From NCBI GenBank assembly GCA_021442155.1, contig CM038225.1, positions 79,186,925 to 79,250,924 on the forward strand: a stretch of 64,000 bases of DNA. The letters are read 5' to 3'. This stretch comes from Cymbidium sinense. Its lineage: Eukaryota; Streptophyta; Magnoliopsida; Asparagales; Orchidaceae. The notes beneath the pieces are model-generated. The model was given only the letters and a program-made list of their open reading frames with translations. It was not told the origin of the DNA and did no database searches. The translations under genes and the position numbers were made by a program. Positions 49,870-63,100 of this stretch are shown one piece after another; position 1 is the stretch's first letter; every line of letters begins with the position of its first letter.

Positions 49870-50345
49870 TTTCCTTCAATCTTAAATTGCAGCTGCCTCC
49901 TCGTTTCCCCAAATGGCCGCCCAATTCACCCAATTCATATGGCTGCCCAAATGAGCTTATTGGCTGCCATCCGTGTGGCCAATAAAAAAAAAAGTCCTTT
50001 AATAACAAGAGCTTTTAGTCCATTATGAGGGCATTCACGTTGAGCCATCCCAGGGCTGCTCTAATCCATAGGATTTTTCTCTTTCTCACCTACAGCAAGG
50101 CACCCGCTCTTCCCATTCTCTCGCTTCACATCAGGCGAACATTCCCCTCTCTCATTCTCTAGCAACCAGCCCAGGCCTCCCTGATTTTCCTCCCAGCCGA
50201 GTCTCAGCTAGCTGGGCTTCACTCCAATCTCAGCTTCTCTGCAGGCACGCAAGTCCCAGGCCACATGCAAAGGGATTCCTCCTGCTAACTGATCCCTGCT
50301 CTCCGTAACTTCATAGGAGCAACCTCATCTTTAGCTGCCTTGTTG
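49870..50345 (+). promoter_or_regulatory. GC-richer conserved block of LTR C, possible promoter region
   Basis: This is the counterpart of 3065-3540, with the same CCCAATTCACCCAATTCATA and CCCATTCTCTCGCTTCAC words. It is among the best-conserved parts of the two LTRs, while flanking AT-rich parts differ more. Confidence 0.35.
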
Positions 50346-52127
50346 ATTCGATTTAGAAGTTGAAAACTGATTCACTCTTAGATGATCTTTTAAAGCAAAT
50401 TCTGAAAAAAATCTGAATTTTTTTTTCTGTTTCAAGAGGCATTTATCTCCAGATATTTTGACAAATCACGTAATCATTCAAAGTGCTTTACAATGTCAAA
50501 AGAAAAGTTCTTTTGATGCTTTATATGCACTTTCTTCATGTTTACCCAGCTATACAGAATTTAAAAAATTTATTTCTTGGATTTCATTATTCAAGAAGTC
50601 CTCTTTTAGTTCCAAAAAAAAAAAAATGTGAATGATGAAAAGATTGCTTCCATCTTACATCTTATTAGATCTACATAAATTTTTCTGCCAAATGTTCTTC
50701 TTGTCTTTAAATTATTATGAGAAGTAAAAACGAAGTTATAGATTTGTCAGATCCAACAGTATTATTATCTAATGTTTTGTATGACTATTGGTTTGTTGTC
50801 TCATTTACCCGGTTTGGAGAAGATGGATTGGGACTTTGGCTTCACACTTACTCTCTTCATTATAGTTACTTTCAAATCAATGACCTTTAAAGCAAAAATG
50901 AGAAATGAGGGTGCACATATGTAGAATCTAAGATTGTCATATTTGATTTGCAAGCTTTTAATGATTGAAACTAATATCTTGTTGCTTCGAGTTGAAGTTG
51001 AATTAAAATTTCCTACACATTATATTCTGATTTGGCTATTATGTGATTTCCAATACTTAAATTAATGTTAAAATGGAAAATATGAATGATTTTGAGATAT
51101 GTATAAGCAAAAGCTTACATTTTCTATTGTTGAATAGCATTGATTTAGAATTTTATTTGAATGTTATGCAATATGTCACGTCCGAATAGCTATCATGTTG
51201 TATGAAATGAGAATTCATATCTGAGATTTAATGTTGCTTCCTTCATGTTACTAAAGGCTGAAATCCGCTTGCATGTTGTTATCCAGAGGCCATTTTATTT
51301 GTTGAATTGGAGAGAGGCAATAACCTTTTTTTTGTGTCTAATATGATAACGGTGAAATGGTAGAAGCATATAATTCAATATTTCAATGTCTTATCAGATT
51401 TAAGTGATGGCAAACAAAAAATAGATAGAATTTAAAGATTTATAATACTCAAGGCTCTCTTTTTCTTGATATCTATATGTAGTCATTAACCAAATGACAT
51501 CAAAACTTAACTACTTAACATGTCCTTTGTTGATTAAGTTAAAATGAGAAAAGCTGTGATTAATATTAAAGAACTTGTGAATTTTGAAAGTCTCTGTTTT
51601 GCTGTCCATAAATGATTGTAGGACAAACCTACAAAATCACCTATATCTTGTTATTCAATGCTCGTTCTCATTTTTATGTCATAAGATGAAGTTGCAATGA
51701 AATTCTAGAGTTGTGAAGTTTGATATTGTTATTTTCTAAAATTTTATGCAACCTTTAACTTGTTACTTAACTTGTCCAGTTTGAAAAGGAAAGGAAGGAA
51801 AGGTAACATATTTTATGATGTCTCTTTCATATTGTCAAAGCTGAAAATTCATTTACATTTTATCATCAAATTACTATTTTGGTTTGCTAAATTTAAGAAA
51901 GAAAGTAATATTTTTGGTATTCAACATGAAAAGAGTAGATGGGGCATGCATTTGTTGAAAGCTTATACATTAATTTGCTGATTGTGCATTCCAAAGGGTA
52001 ATTTTTGGATGAAATGCTGAATGAAATGGTGATAAATTATGACATAAGGTAAAGGTTTCACTTGTACAATGCTTCTTTTGCCCTAATGCATACGCAGAGG
52101 TAAAATTGCAAAGAAATATTAAAGTTA

Positions 52128-52375
52128 CTAAGTGCTTCACGTGATATTCCAATGTGATATAAAATTCGTTACATTGTTCTAATATGATTGAAAAATTGTT
52201 TAATATAAGTGCTTGTACACATTGTTCCAACATGAAAAAAAAATTGTGTTATAAACTAAATATCTATTTTCATTGTTCCAATGTGAAGGCAAAACTTGTT
52301 GTAATATAAGTACTTGTTCATATTGTTCCAAAATATACTTGATAAATATGCTTTACTTGTGCGTATTCTAATCGA
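52128..52375 (+). repeat. Decayed 50-bp array in LTR C
   Basis: AAGTGCTT / AAGTACTT and ATTGTTCCAATGTGA words recur about every 50-60 bp. It is the counterpart of the clean six-unit array at 5082-5385, but units here are eroded and partly lost. Confidence 0.7.
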
Positions 52376-54844
52376 TAAGGAAATCTTGTGTCATACCCCA
52401 ACTAAACTTGAAAACTCATGCGTCTTTCTTGTGGGAATATAATACTTTTGGGTGGTGTAGGCCATTTTTTCATAGGCCTAGATGACCTTCATGAGGATGA
52501 TGTGAAATTTTCAGATAAATCAAATCTAAATTTGATATGATTTCAATCATTTCTTTCATTAAATGAAATCAAAACTCAAACTATTCATAAAAAATTGATC
52601 AATCAAGGTTCAATCAATGTTCAAGTTGAATGAAATCTAAATCATAAATGATTTGATTATTTTAGTAATGCGAATATGAGATGCTTTAATTAAATGTTGA
52701 TGATAAATGAATATTTGATTTAAGACTTCATATGATTCTACATATGCTTATGATCAATCTTATATTTATGTTTAATGTCTTATGATTTATACAAAATCAA
52801 AGAAAATGAATCATGAACCATTCTTACATGTGAGTTCATAGTTTGGGACTTCATGCCAAATGTTTGATAGAATGATCCATTGTGCATATTCAAATGGTTA
52901 TTATAATTCAATCAATTTGAATGTCTTTAATATATAAGCTAAATGATCTCTATGCTTACTTTATGAAGCAATATTTTTTTTCTTGGCCATTGGATTTAGG
53001 CAAGTATTCAAAAGAATCAAATTCATATCCTTCAAAGATAGATACATATCAACTTCTAGAAAGAATCTATCTTTCAATATATATATATATATACTTGATT
53101 TATAATAAATATTTTGTATCCTCTAGGACAGATACATACTTGATTTATGCCAAGTACTTTTGGAAATAAATTCATATTTCATAGAATAGATTTTCACTTA
53201 GTTCTTAGTAAGTGTTTGAATGGGTCAAAATTTTCATATTTTACAAGACAAAGATACACTTGATTTATGATTTTTATGTATCAAAACCCATGCTTATAAT
53301 TTGACTCATATGTTATATCAAATAAAACTACCTCAACTTAGACATCTCAATGTCCGTACAACACTTTAATGAACAGATACTTGTATATATGTTAAAGTAT
53401 TCACTAGATCAAACACTTAGAAAAATATACAAGTTATGTAGGAAATAAATGAACAAATACCTACAGTCATTCAAAACCAATTATCCACGTGCATGTGCCT
53501 CGACATATGTGTTACAAATCCAAATTTAGTGTATGAGGTTGTTGCACGGGTGGCACCCCAGTTGGGTCCTAGGATCGGGTCCGGATTAATAAAACTTAAA
53601 AATCTAATGATGTTATTATAATATTTTAAATCTAATGAAATCTGAAAAGCTAATTCTATCATATAATTGCAAAAGATAAATCTATTGATACAACTTTTCA
53701 AGTTCAAGCTCTCAAGAAGAAAGTCTCAAATCTGATCCTCTATACTCAAGTTAGATTTGACAAGGTTTGGAGGACTATAAGTGTGGATGCAATGAATTTA
53801 AATTCGATCCTCTACAAAAAAATAGGTAGAGTTAACAAGATTTACCCCAATGATGGGCGTGTCGACTGAATATTTCAACCAATGGGATTTCTATAATCAA
53901 AATTCTGTTAAGTCCTAATGTCAAATTATTACATGTTTAAATCTAAATTAATTGTAAAATAATCACATATTTAAATTAAAATATATAAATCAAATAAAAT
54001 TAATTATTTAAATTTAATATTAAAATCCATCCACTCATCCACAACTGTATATCGGGGGTGACAAATTAAGAAGATTTTTGCTCATAAAGAGTTAATGATA
54101 AATCAAATACAAGATTATTTTCACACTCAAATAATCTTAAGTCAGTAAAGACGTGACCCGTGTCCTTTGTCCGCATGATTTTATCCCAAAATGGTACCAC
54201 ATAAATGACGGTTATAACTAGCACCCTTTGACTGAGTGGTTTGCCGCAATATGGTACCACTAAGTTACGGTCATGGTCGAAGCCATATGTTCCCTAATGA
54301 CTTTGCTCTTTGAGCTGTGAACTATATAATGTATTTGATCTGGCAAAAAGCCCTCTGTTAACTATGGTTGACTTATATTTGTTCCCTTCCACCATTCTGG
54401 ACACCTTGGATGATGTAACCATGGCGGATTCTTTGGTTGGGTTGACTACCTCTTCCAAGTGGACCCGGGGACACGACAGCGGATAATGAAAACCATGGGA
54501 TCTTGATGGACACCATTCCCCAAATATAAGCTTTAAATTGAAATAATAAATCTCATAATTTCTAAACTCCACTCACTGCCATTATACACTATGCTATTTA
54601 GTGATTCATTGCCTAGCCTTAATCGAAAGTGCTCTCTCAATATTGAGAGGGGTAATTAACTATAGGTGCTTGCGCCTTTAGGAAACTTGGAACCATAACT
54701 AATGTCCTTGCAAAATTAAGGGCAAAATCTCTGGGTAGTGTTTTATCTACTATTCCATCTACCTTCTGAAAGTTTGACTGACATTTTAAGCACTCTCTTC
54801 ACACGAAGAGGTCGGTGAAAATTTTTCGAAGCCCATACATTTCT

Positions 54845-54861
54845 TGTGACTCCACTGGGGA
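54845..54861 (+). other. Primer-binding site of element C
   Basis: TGTGACTCCACTGGGGA aligns with TGGCGACTCCGCTAGG at 34941 in element D and sits a few bases after the LTR end. The CpG-type differences (GCG to GTG, CCG to CCA) look like decay by cytosine methylation. Confidence 0.72.
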
Positions 54862-55345
54862 CATATTTCTCTTTCTATCTTTCGCTTATTGAACCTACGC
54901 TATAGTAGCACTGCGGTATAAAAAAAGGGGAATAATAAATAATGAATAAAAATGACAATGAAATTGAGATGTTGAAATATATCATAGAACAAAATTACTA
55001 ATGAGCTTAAATACTTTCTGAATACGGTCTTGAATATTTAAGATTTTATTTATAGTCTGTTATTTTATCATGGTTGTTATGTTCTGATGTGTCTCCACAT
55101 TTTGGAGAAGTGGGATAGTATATTGATTGTTAATTACTAATTATTATCTTTCACCTCCAGAATGGATCTACAGAACTCACCATTACTCTTGGAGGTGGCG
55201 CCAACATCTGCTTGGCTAATGCCATCATTAGTGCTGGAAGCGTCAGGGCTACCATCCAGTTCGATAGCATCGACTTCCCAGTAATTTCTACCATGAACAC
55301 TACTAGGCCTCAGTTCACTAAAGCTCATGCACATTCTGCACACCA
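54862..55345 (+). pseudogene. Leader and gag start of Tat element C, truncated
   Basis: The leader is followed by MDLQNSPLLLEVAP at 55162, matching the start in element D. Another frame over the same stretch reads ANAIISAGSVRATIQFDSID, which aligns with ACIVINTRGVGATI.FGSVD in D, so one of the two copies has shifted frame. Homology to D stops near 55345, where minus-strand family B sequence begins. Only about 60 codons of the gene remain. Confidence 0.6.
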
Positions 55346-57286
55346 TGTCATATATTTTGCAAGATGGTTATGTTGTTATTATTTAGAAAGAGACTAAGTC
55401 CTTAAACTCACTCCCTAAGAGACTAAAGCATGAGTGGTATGAACAATGACTTAATCTAATGCAATTTTTTTTCAAATTTTATTTGATTTTGGACTCTTTG
55501 TTTGACAAAGGCTTTGGGATTTTATATGCCTATATGCATGATGAAATTAGATTATTGGCTAAATCAGCAAGAAGGGGTGTTTTCCATCACAAGGGATTCC
55601 CTCACAGGTCAAGTATTCTCCTATCGTGAAAGTATTTTCATGAGAGCAAAAATATGCATGCATGATATGAAATATACAACATTCAGCTGAGGGGTTGCTA
55701 AATCTTTTAGTTATCTTGATTTAATGCCTAGGCTTTATATGAGGTTATGAGTTATTTAAAAGTTTAATTATGAGTAATAGTTGAGTAACAGATTCATTTT
55801 TCTCTAAGAGCCTAATTGCATCCAGGCCACATAATAAATCACCAAACATAAATAAACTATGAAGAGGCATGTCATTTCTATTACACAATTTAAACAAAAT
55901 ATCAATCAACTTTATAAAACTAGCAAAAGAATAAAAGGCTGGTGCGATTGGGTACCATTGCACAATTCAAAAAGAAAAATAGGTAGTCGAGCTCTACCCT
56001 TATACAACCCAGATTACAAAAGAATAATTGCAATTAAGGATGAATACATGCTATGGGGGTCTTCATCTTCATTTTTCATGTCTCCTTCATTTCTTCATAT
56101 CTCCATTTGATTTAATTTGCTCCACTTCAAAGCATCACATCGCCTCCCAGGATAAAGCCTTCTAGCCAATGCTCATCCTTATCCCCCCATTTGACTAATC
56201 TTTATTCTTAATTGTAAAATTACATTTAAATGAAAAGAGTAAATCTAACTACACCTACAAAATAAAGGTTAGCTAAACATACATTCCAGCCAAGCAGTTA
56301 CATGTATAATTTGGACTTAGCAGCCTGCACATGGTAACCAAGTCCTCCTGTCCTAATTTAGATTATGCTCAGGGGTTAAGCAACCTGCCAATGAGAGCAT
56401 TTATATTTATTTTAAGCACCCCCTTAAGCACAATCTCTTCTAGAAAATATGGTTAGGCTAATCATGGCCTAACATCTAGTTTACGAGGCATATACTCTAA
56501 CATCTAGTCTAAAATAATACATCACAAAACCAGACATACATCAAACCATGCACTGCCTTAACATAAAGCTAGAAGTGGTGACTTAATCTAAGGTGTGTAT
56601 TAAGGCTTGTGTGGTATGTCTTAACTAGACTTTGTTATAGTTTTCTAAGTATGAAGAGATTTAATTATGAAGGTTGGTTTCACTTTAAGTAGTTTAACTG
56701 ATTTGTAAGTTTTACTTAATATTTTTTTGTTTCATTTGATTTACACTTAACAACTAAGTGTTATAAAGAAAGGATCACTCTCTTTCATCCCTACCTTAAA
56801 TCACATATAAAGACAATTAATTAATCAATTCTCTTTAGTGAATGACTTATTACATATTTTAATTAATCCTAAATTTAAGTTCACTTTGAATAATCTCATT
56901 CAATAAGAAAGGTCTCTTAAGATTAATTGGGATTAATTACTATCACACAACATATGTTTGTTCATTTCTTTCCAACATAGGTAGCATGCATATGATTAAG
57001 TCCTAAACATAACTATACATACAATTTATATCTTAGCACACTTAAATGATGAATGTAAGCAAATGTATTTAGAATTGATGTTTCACATGGTTGAATTATT
57101 TTGTCATATTAATTTAAATCTATATCTAAATTCTTATACAAAAGCATAAGAAAAGAGCTCTAAATTATATGACTAATCAATCCAACCACTTGAACAAAAT
57201 ATGAATGCATGTCTTTTTAATAGAAAAAAAGAGTTTTCATTCATTAGCTAAATACACATTCAAATGTATAAAAGTTTTAAGCAAGC

Positions 57287-57625
57287 AATGCGTCATCATT
57301 GCACTTGGGAAGGTAGGAACCTCCTTGGGGCTACTTAAAGTCGTGCGTCCCCAGAATGTCTTGACTAATATACCTGCTATTCTTAAATACATATGGATGT
57401 ATAAATAACTATAATATTAGAAAACTATTCAAAAGTAGAGTTTGATTTAATTGATTTATTTATGTGAATGAATTAAAACTCTATCTAAATTCTAATGTCA
57501 AAATACATAAGAATGAAAACAAATAGGTACGTCGCCATTATTTCACACCAAAGGAGTGAGGTAGGAACCTCCTTAGGGCTACTTAAAGTCGTGCATCCCT
57601 GGGATATCCAGACTAATATACCCAC
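57287..57625 (-). repeat. Two ~100-bp B modules, copy 3
   Basis: Copies at 57287-57380 and 57525-57625 read in reverse: GTAGGAACCTCCTT(G/A)GGGCT, ACTTAAAGTCGTGC(G/A)TCCC, CTAATATACC. In this copy the forward GGAGGTCATTTGATTACC is shortened to the GGAGGTTCCTACC form. Confidence 0.85.
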
Positions 57626-59748
57626 AAACATTCTTACTTACACAAATTAACATATAACTTCACTTCATACACTAGGCTTATATTCACATGTATGTATATA
57701 TATAACTAAAGTCATAATGTGTATATAATATTATTCATTAATAATCTTTTGAAAATATATTTGTAATTTAATAGTGATAATAGTCACACATATTTTTAAT
57801 TAAGCCAACACATGCAACTTGACATAAAGGAAATCATTTATTTTTAATTGAGTTTTTTTTTTTGAAAGAAATGAATGCATGAATCAAGTGGCATACAATA
57901 TTTTAATATGATTGAAAAGAAATAAAGAGACACAAGCATATAATTTTATTCAATCCAACAAATTCCTAAGGACAATCATATTAAATAAGCTTATTTAAAA
58001 TAAACCAAAGCTTCTATTAAGTTATTTTTGGATGTTCGATTTGATTTATAGAAAAGAGGAGATTCAATCATTTGTTGCTCCTAACCAATTCCATATTTGT
58101 GAATTGATTTAGTTTAATGGAAGAGGTAATTAGGTTAATTTTATGGATTACTTAGGTTATAGTCCATTAATTAACCTTAAAATAATTAATTAAATAATTA
58201 TGAGCCAACATGATATGCATGGAAATTAACTTGTAATGATCCTAAGAAAAAAGAAAGCAATTATTCATAATTAATTAATTAGGTTAAGAAACTTAATTAA
58301 GTACTTTATGGCTTCTCCACACATGTAGGTTAGCCATAATTTTCTCAAATAGCTTTAGGTTATTAAACACCTAAAGATCTACCCAAAAACTTAATTTGAT
58401 GAGTTATGGAGTGATTATAATTTTAATTTGGTTAATTAAGTCATTTTTAATTAATGAATCAAACCATCAATTAGTCCTAATTTAATTAGTTTCAAGATAA
58501 GTGAAATGAACTTAGGGAAAAGAATGAGAAAGAGGTCCCAATCTCATTCTTCATGTCCATTCATTGATATACGATGATTAGCAAGTTTAATTAATAGTTT
58601 CCTTTCTGTTTAGAATGTAATTAATTAAGTGGCTAAGAGCAATTTTCTACACCCAAGAAATAAATCCCAAGAAAATTATGAGGAAGGGGTCATCCCATTA
58701 ATCATTAAAAGTTTGGAATTATTACTTAAGTAAATTAATTAAACTCATATTAAGCCTTGATTACTATTTAAAATCAATTGGGAATAATTTAATGGATTTG
58801 TTTCTGAAATACCTTTAAAATGAGTATTTATTTGTATTTTTATGATTTTGCTATGATTTGTTATGATTTTTTAAAGTTTTAGTTGATTTAAGTGATTTTC
58901 ATGAAGTCTATTTATTCATTTTATTAAAATAAATCATTTGAAATTCAAAATTCAATATCTTTCAAGTTAGAAAGTATGTTTAATTTGAAAATTTTATAGT
59001 AGGTGTATTTTAACTTTAATTTGAGCCTCTAAAAATTTCAGCTTAATCTGATGTATATTTTTGGTTTAATTAATGAAATGTGATTTTTACTAAAATTGAA
59101 ATTATGTTGAAAATATTTTGTAAACTTTGGGGATTTTAGGTTTGTTAGATTCCTCTTGGAAAGGTGAATCCAATGAGCCCTCATTTGCAATTTTTTGTTA
59201 AGTATTTTATTTTCTATGAATTGTTGAAGTTTCATGTGATTTAAATTATTTTTAAAAGCAGAAAAAGCCCTAATTTCCCATAACCCGATGTGGGCAACAG
59301 TGCCAAAGTACCACATGGCCACATGGCACCTGTAGCTATATACACCGCGGTGCCGACATGTAATTACTTTGGTCCATGTAGCAGTGGGTGAATAGGAAAG
59401 TGACTCGTGGATCAAATCTGACCATCTGATCTTGGATCGGATGGTCAAAATCTGATCTATACGATTTGATGGGCCAAAATGCGGGATTGATGTGATGGAG
59501 TGCGAATCATGAATCGCGATTGACATTGTCGTCGACTGTCTGACAAGCGAAGGAAAAATGCAAAATATAAACAAAATTTCGTCCGAATGGGCTCATTTTC
59601 ATGGCAATTCACTCTGAAAAACTTCTATTTCATATTAGGATTGTATAAAATAAAGAATGTGAGGGATTTCTAAGAAAAGTTCCTAAAATCGCACAAAAAT
59701 TTTCACAAAATAATAAATCTTAAGGCCGACTATGGGTTTTCTTGAAAG

Positions 59749-59762
59749 TTACCTCACCGGGG
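59749..59762 (-). promoter_or_regulatory. Candidate 5' splice donor in B copy 3
   Basis: Minus strand reads CCGGTGAGGTAACT, the third instance of the conserved GAGGTA site. Confidence 0.4.
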
Positions 59763-60129
59763 ATGATTTACGACGGTGGTGATGATCCGAGCATGCTCTT
59801 GAGTGGGGGAAGAAGCTTTGGAATGAGCCTAAACCTTCACGTTCACTTTGGAATGATGTATCTACTGGTGGTCATCGCTTCCTCATCAGAATCCACTTGA
59901 TTTTGTTTGCTTTTGCTCAAAAATCAAGTGAGAATGAGTGATGGTTGGTTTGGGAGCTTTAGGAGATGGAAATGAGGTGAATAGGATGAGTTTTGTTGCC
60001 TCTATTTTTTTGGTTTCCAATATGATCGAAAATCCCTTTTATTTTTATTTTTGGCTGCAAAATGGGTATCCTTGGCTTGGGGTGGTTGGGAATGGAAGAG
60101 AATCAGCCTAGGTGGCTGTGGTGTTTATT

Positions 60130-60166
60130 TTTGGTTATGTGTATGTTGTTATGTGTGTGTGTGTGT
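60130..60166. repeat. (TG)n run at the B-B junction
   Basis: TATGTGTATG and a GTGTGTGTGTGTG run lie between the end of copy 4 (GGTGTCC in B sense) and the start of copy 3. Confidence 0.85.
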
Positions 60167-63100
60167 GGGGGGAGGACACCATGCAGTCGAGTGTACTTAT
60201 TGAGGTGATCGGGTATGACATTTAGGAATAGTGCACTATCTCAAAAGATAGAAATCACTACCCCACGATGGACCTAATCACCTAATAAGGACTCCTAAGG
60301 CATGATGGGTCTTCGGATGTACTATAGATTTTTTTTTTTACTTTACATGGATGAATAAAGTAGGATTTATTTAAACCAGGTTCTAAAGTTTCCTATCGGG
60401 GCAAGCACCATAGTTAATTACATTTTACAGAAGGTGAGTTTCTTAAGCATACTCTCGATTAAAGTAGGCAATTATTATCTCCAAATAATTCAAAGATAGG
60501 ACTATCAATAAATTAGCTATGTTTGGAAGATCAAATGACATAGATCAAATGGAGACCAAAGGAGATGAGTAAGGGATGCTCATGATACTAGGAAACCTAG
60601 TGACCATCCCAAACTATCCTATAATTGGACTTTATGGGTTTGAAATTGAGGAGAATTATATATTTGAGTTGAAATTTTATTAAAAATCTAGGACTTATAA
60701 TTCCACCATACAAGATTATGAAAATATCTCTGAGGTGAGGATTTATGCTAGTAACCCTAAAGGGAAACAATAATCTTAGATCCTAAATCTAGGGAGCTTT
60801 ACTAAAGGTCAAAGCACGACCTAAATCTAAGACAAAAGTGGGTATATTATTTATCTCCACAAGGGTAAACACTTATAACTTGGACCAATGACTCCATATA
60901 TTTTAAAATCATGTGGTAAAGTCATATGTTTTACAAGATGGGTAGGTTGTTATTATTTAGAAAGAAACTAGAGTCCTTAAACCTACTCCCTAAGAGACTA
61001 GAGCATGATTGGTATGAATAATGACTTAGTTTAATGCAAATCTTATCAAATTTTATTTGATTTTGGACTCTTTATTTTGACACAGGCTATAAGATTTTAT
61101 ACGCCTAAATGCATGGTGAAGTTGATTATGGGTCAAATCAAAAGGGAAAGATGTGTTTTCCATCCGAGGCTCTCAAAGGTTAAGCACTTTTCTTATCTGG
61201 CAAAGATGGAAACCCTCTCTTAGTAAGAGTGAAATTATTATTAAGCATACAACATCTAGCTAAGGGGTTAAATATTTTATTATGTTGTTATGAGTTATTT
61301 TAGAGAATTTAGTTATGAGTTGAAGTTGGGGTAGAAAAATTAATTTTTCCTAAGAGCCTAAACAGATCGAGGCCATACATTAAATCATCATACATGAAGA
61401 AACTAGAAAAATATATGCCATTTCTATTGCACAATGTAAATAAATTATCAAATAATTTATAACCTCAACATGAAAGAATAATAGGCGTCGGTGCCATACA
61501 ACCCGAAGAAAAAATATGGGGTTACTCTTATACATACATCGATAATGTGAAAGAATAATTATAAATTATAAATGATAAGTGTTATGGGAGGTATACAAGT
61601 CTTCATGCTCCCTTCATTTCTTCATTTGATTAACTCCATTTGATTTGATAGGCTTCTAGGCATCACACGACATCCCAAGATTAAATCTTCTGGACAATGT
61701 TCATCCTTAACCCCCATAACACTTAAGCAAACTCCTAATGCACAATTACATTAAGAGAATTGAAAAGTAAATCTAACTACACCTGCAAAATAAGTATTAG
61801 CTAAACACATACCCGGTTATATGAATAATTTGGACTTAGCACCATGAGTCCACATGTCCTAATGTAGATTATGCTTAGGGGTTAAACAACCAGCAAAAGA
61901 GAGCATTTATAATTATTTTAAGTACCTCTTAAGCATAATCTTATTTAAAAAATATGATTAGGCTAATCACGGTCTAACATCTAGCCTACAACATATACAT
62001 CCTAACATCTAATCTACAATAATACATGATAAAATAAGCATACATCAAACCATACACCATATTAACATAAAGCTAGAAGTGGTGACTTAATCTAATGTGT
62101 GTGTATTAAGGCTTGTGTGGTATGTATGCTTTAAGGTTATAGTTTCCTAAGTATAAAGAGATTTGATTATGAAGGGTGGTTTCACTTTAAGTGGTTTAAT
62201 TAATTTGCAAATTTTACTTAATATTTTCTTTTGTTTCATTTGACCTACACTTAACAATTAAGTGTTATGAAGAGAAAGAAAGAGAGGATCACTCTCTTTT
62301 ATCCCTACCTTATGTTACATCTAAAGTAAGTTAATTAATCAATTCCCTTTAGTGAATGACTTATTATATATTATAATTAGTCCTAAGTTTAGGTTCATTT
62401 TAAATAAGCTCATTCAATAAGAAAGATATCTTAAGATTAGTTGGAATGAATTTCTTTCATATAACACATGTTTGTTCATTTCTTCCATCATGTATATCAT
62501 GCATATGATGATTAAATCCATAGCTATACATGCAATTTATATCTTAGCACACTTAAATGATGAATGTGAGTAAATGTATTTGGAATTAATATTTCATTTG
62601 GTTGAATGATTTTGTCATATTAATTGAAAGCTCTATCTAAATTGTTATGCAAAAGCATAAGGAAATAACCTTAAATCACATGACTAATCAACTCAATTAA
62701 TTAAACAAAGTATGAATGCATGCCTTTTTAATAGAGAAGGGGGTTTTCATTCATTAGCTAAGTACACAAAGTTTTAAGTAAGTACGTCGCCATTGTTCTA
62801 CACCAACGGAACGAGGTAGGATCCTCCTTAGGGAAACTTAAAGTCGTGCGTCCCTGGGATGTCCAGACTAATATACACGTTATCCTTAGATACATATGGA
62901 TGTATAAACAACTACAATAATAGAAATTCATGTAAAAATTATTTTTTTATTTGATTTATATATTTTGTGTAAATGAATTAAAGTTTTTTTTTCAAAATTC
63001 TGATGTTAAAATGCATAATAATGAAATCAAGTAAGTACATCCCCATTATTTCACACTAAGGAAATGAGATAAGAACCTCCTTAGGGCTACTTAAAGTCGT

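Larger units (their letters stand above)
49280..54840 (+). mobile_element. 5' LTR of Tat element C, about 5.56 kb
   Basis: It starts TGTTGATATTCACATATGG and is followed by a primer-binding site at 54845. It aligns with 2468-6722 over its first 4.3 kb and with 33480-34934 over its last 1.35 kb. This is the only copy here that seems to span the whole LTR. LTRs of several kilobases are known in Tat/Ogre-type elements. It contains the GC-richer block (49870-50345), a decayed 50-bp array (52128-52375) and a conserved end with AGGGGTAATTAACTATAGG and AAAATCTCTGGGTAGTG. The element's 3' LTR is not in the window, so target-site duplication and age cannot be judged. Confidence 0.8.
55346..60165 (-). 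mobile_element. Repeat family B, copy 3 (both ends truncated)
   Basis: In B orientation this runs from the GC-richer block (60165 down to about 59750) with its GAGGTA site, through the AATTAATTA-rich part and two ~100-bp modules, to the middle of the terminal unit. Clear marks: TCCAGGCCACATAATAAATC at 55822 (minus of the GTGTGGCCTGGATGCG patch), CATCGCCTCCCAGGATAAAG at 56139, and GAACTTAGGGAAAAGAATGA near 58509. The TTGACC-rich part is missing. Its 3' end is cut at the junction with element C. It lies directly downstream of copy 4 in B sense, a head-to-tail pair. The longest open frame in the window (59038-59574, minus, 178 codons) lies here but is not kept in copies 1 and 2. Confidence 0.75.

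Noticed and set aside
59038..59574. 178-codon open frame on the minus strand, the longest in the window
   Set aside because: It lies in the GC-rich to AT-rich transition of B copy 3, matches no family, and the matching parts of B copies 1 and 2 do not keep the frame. Treated as chance.
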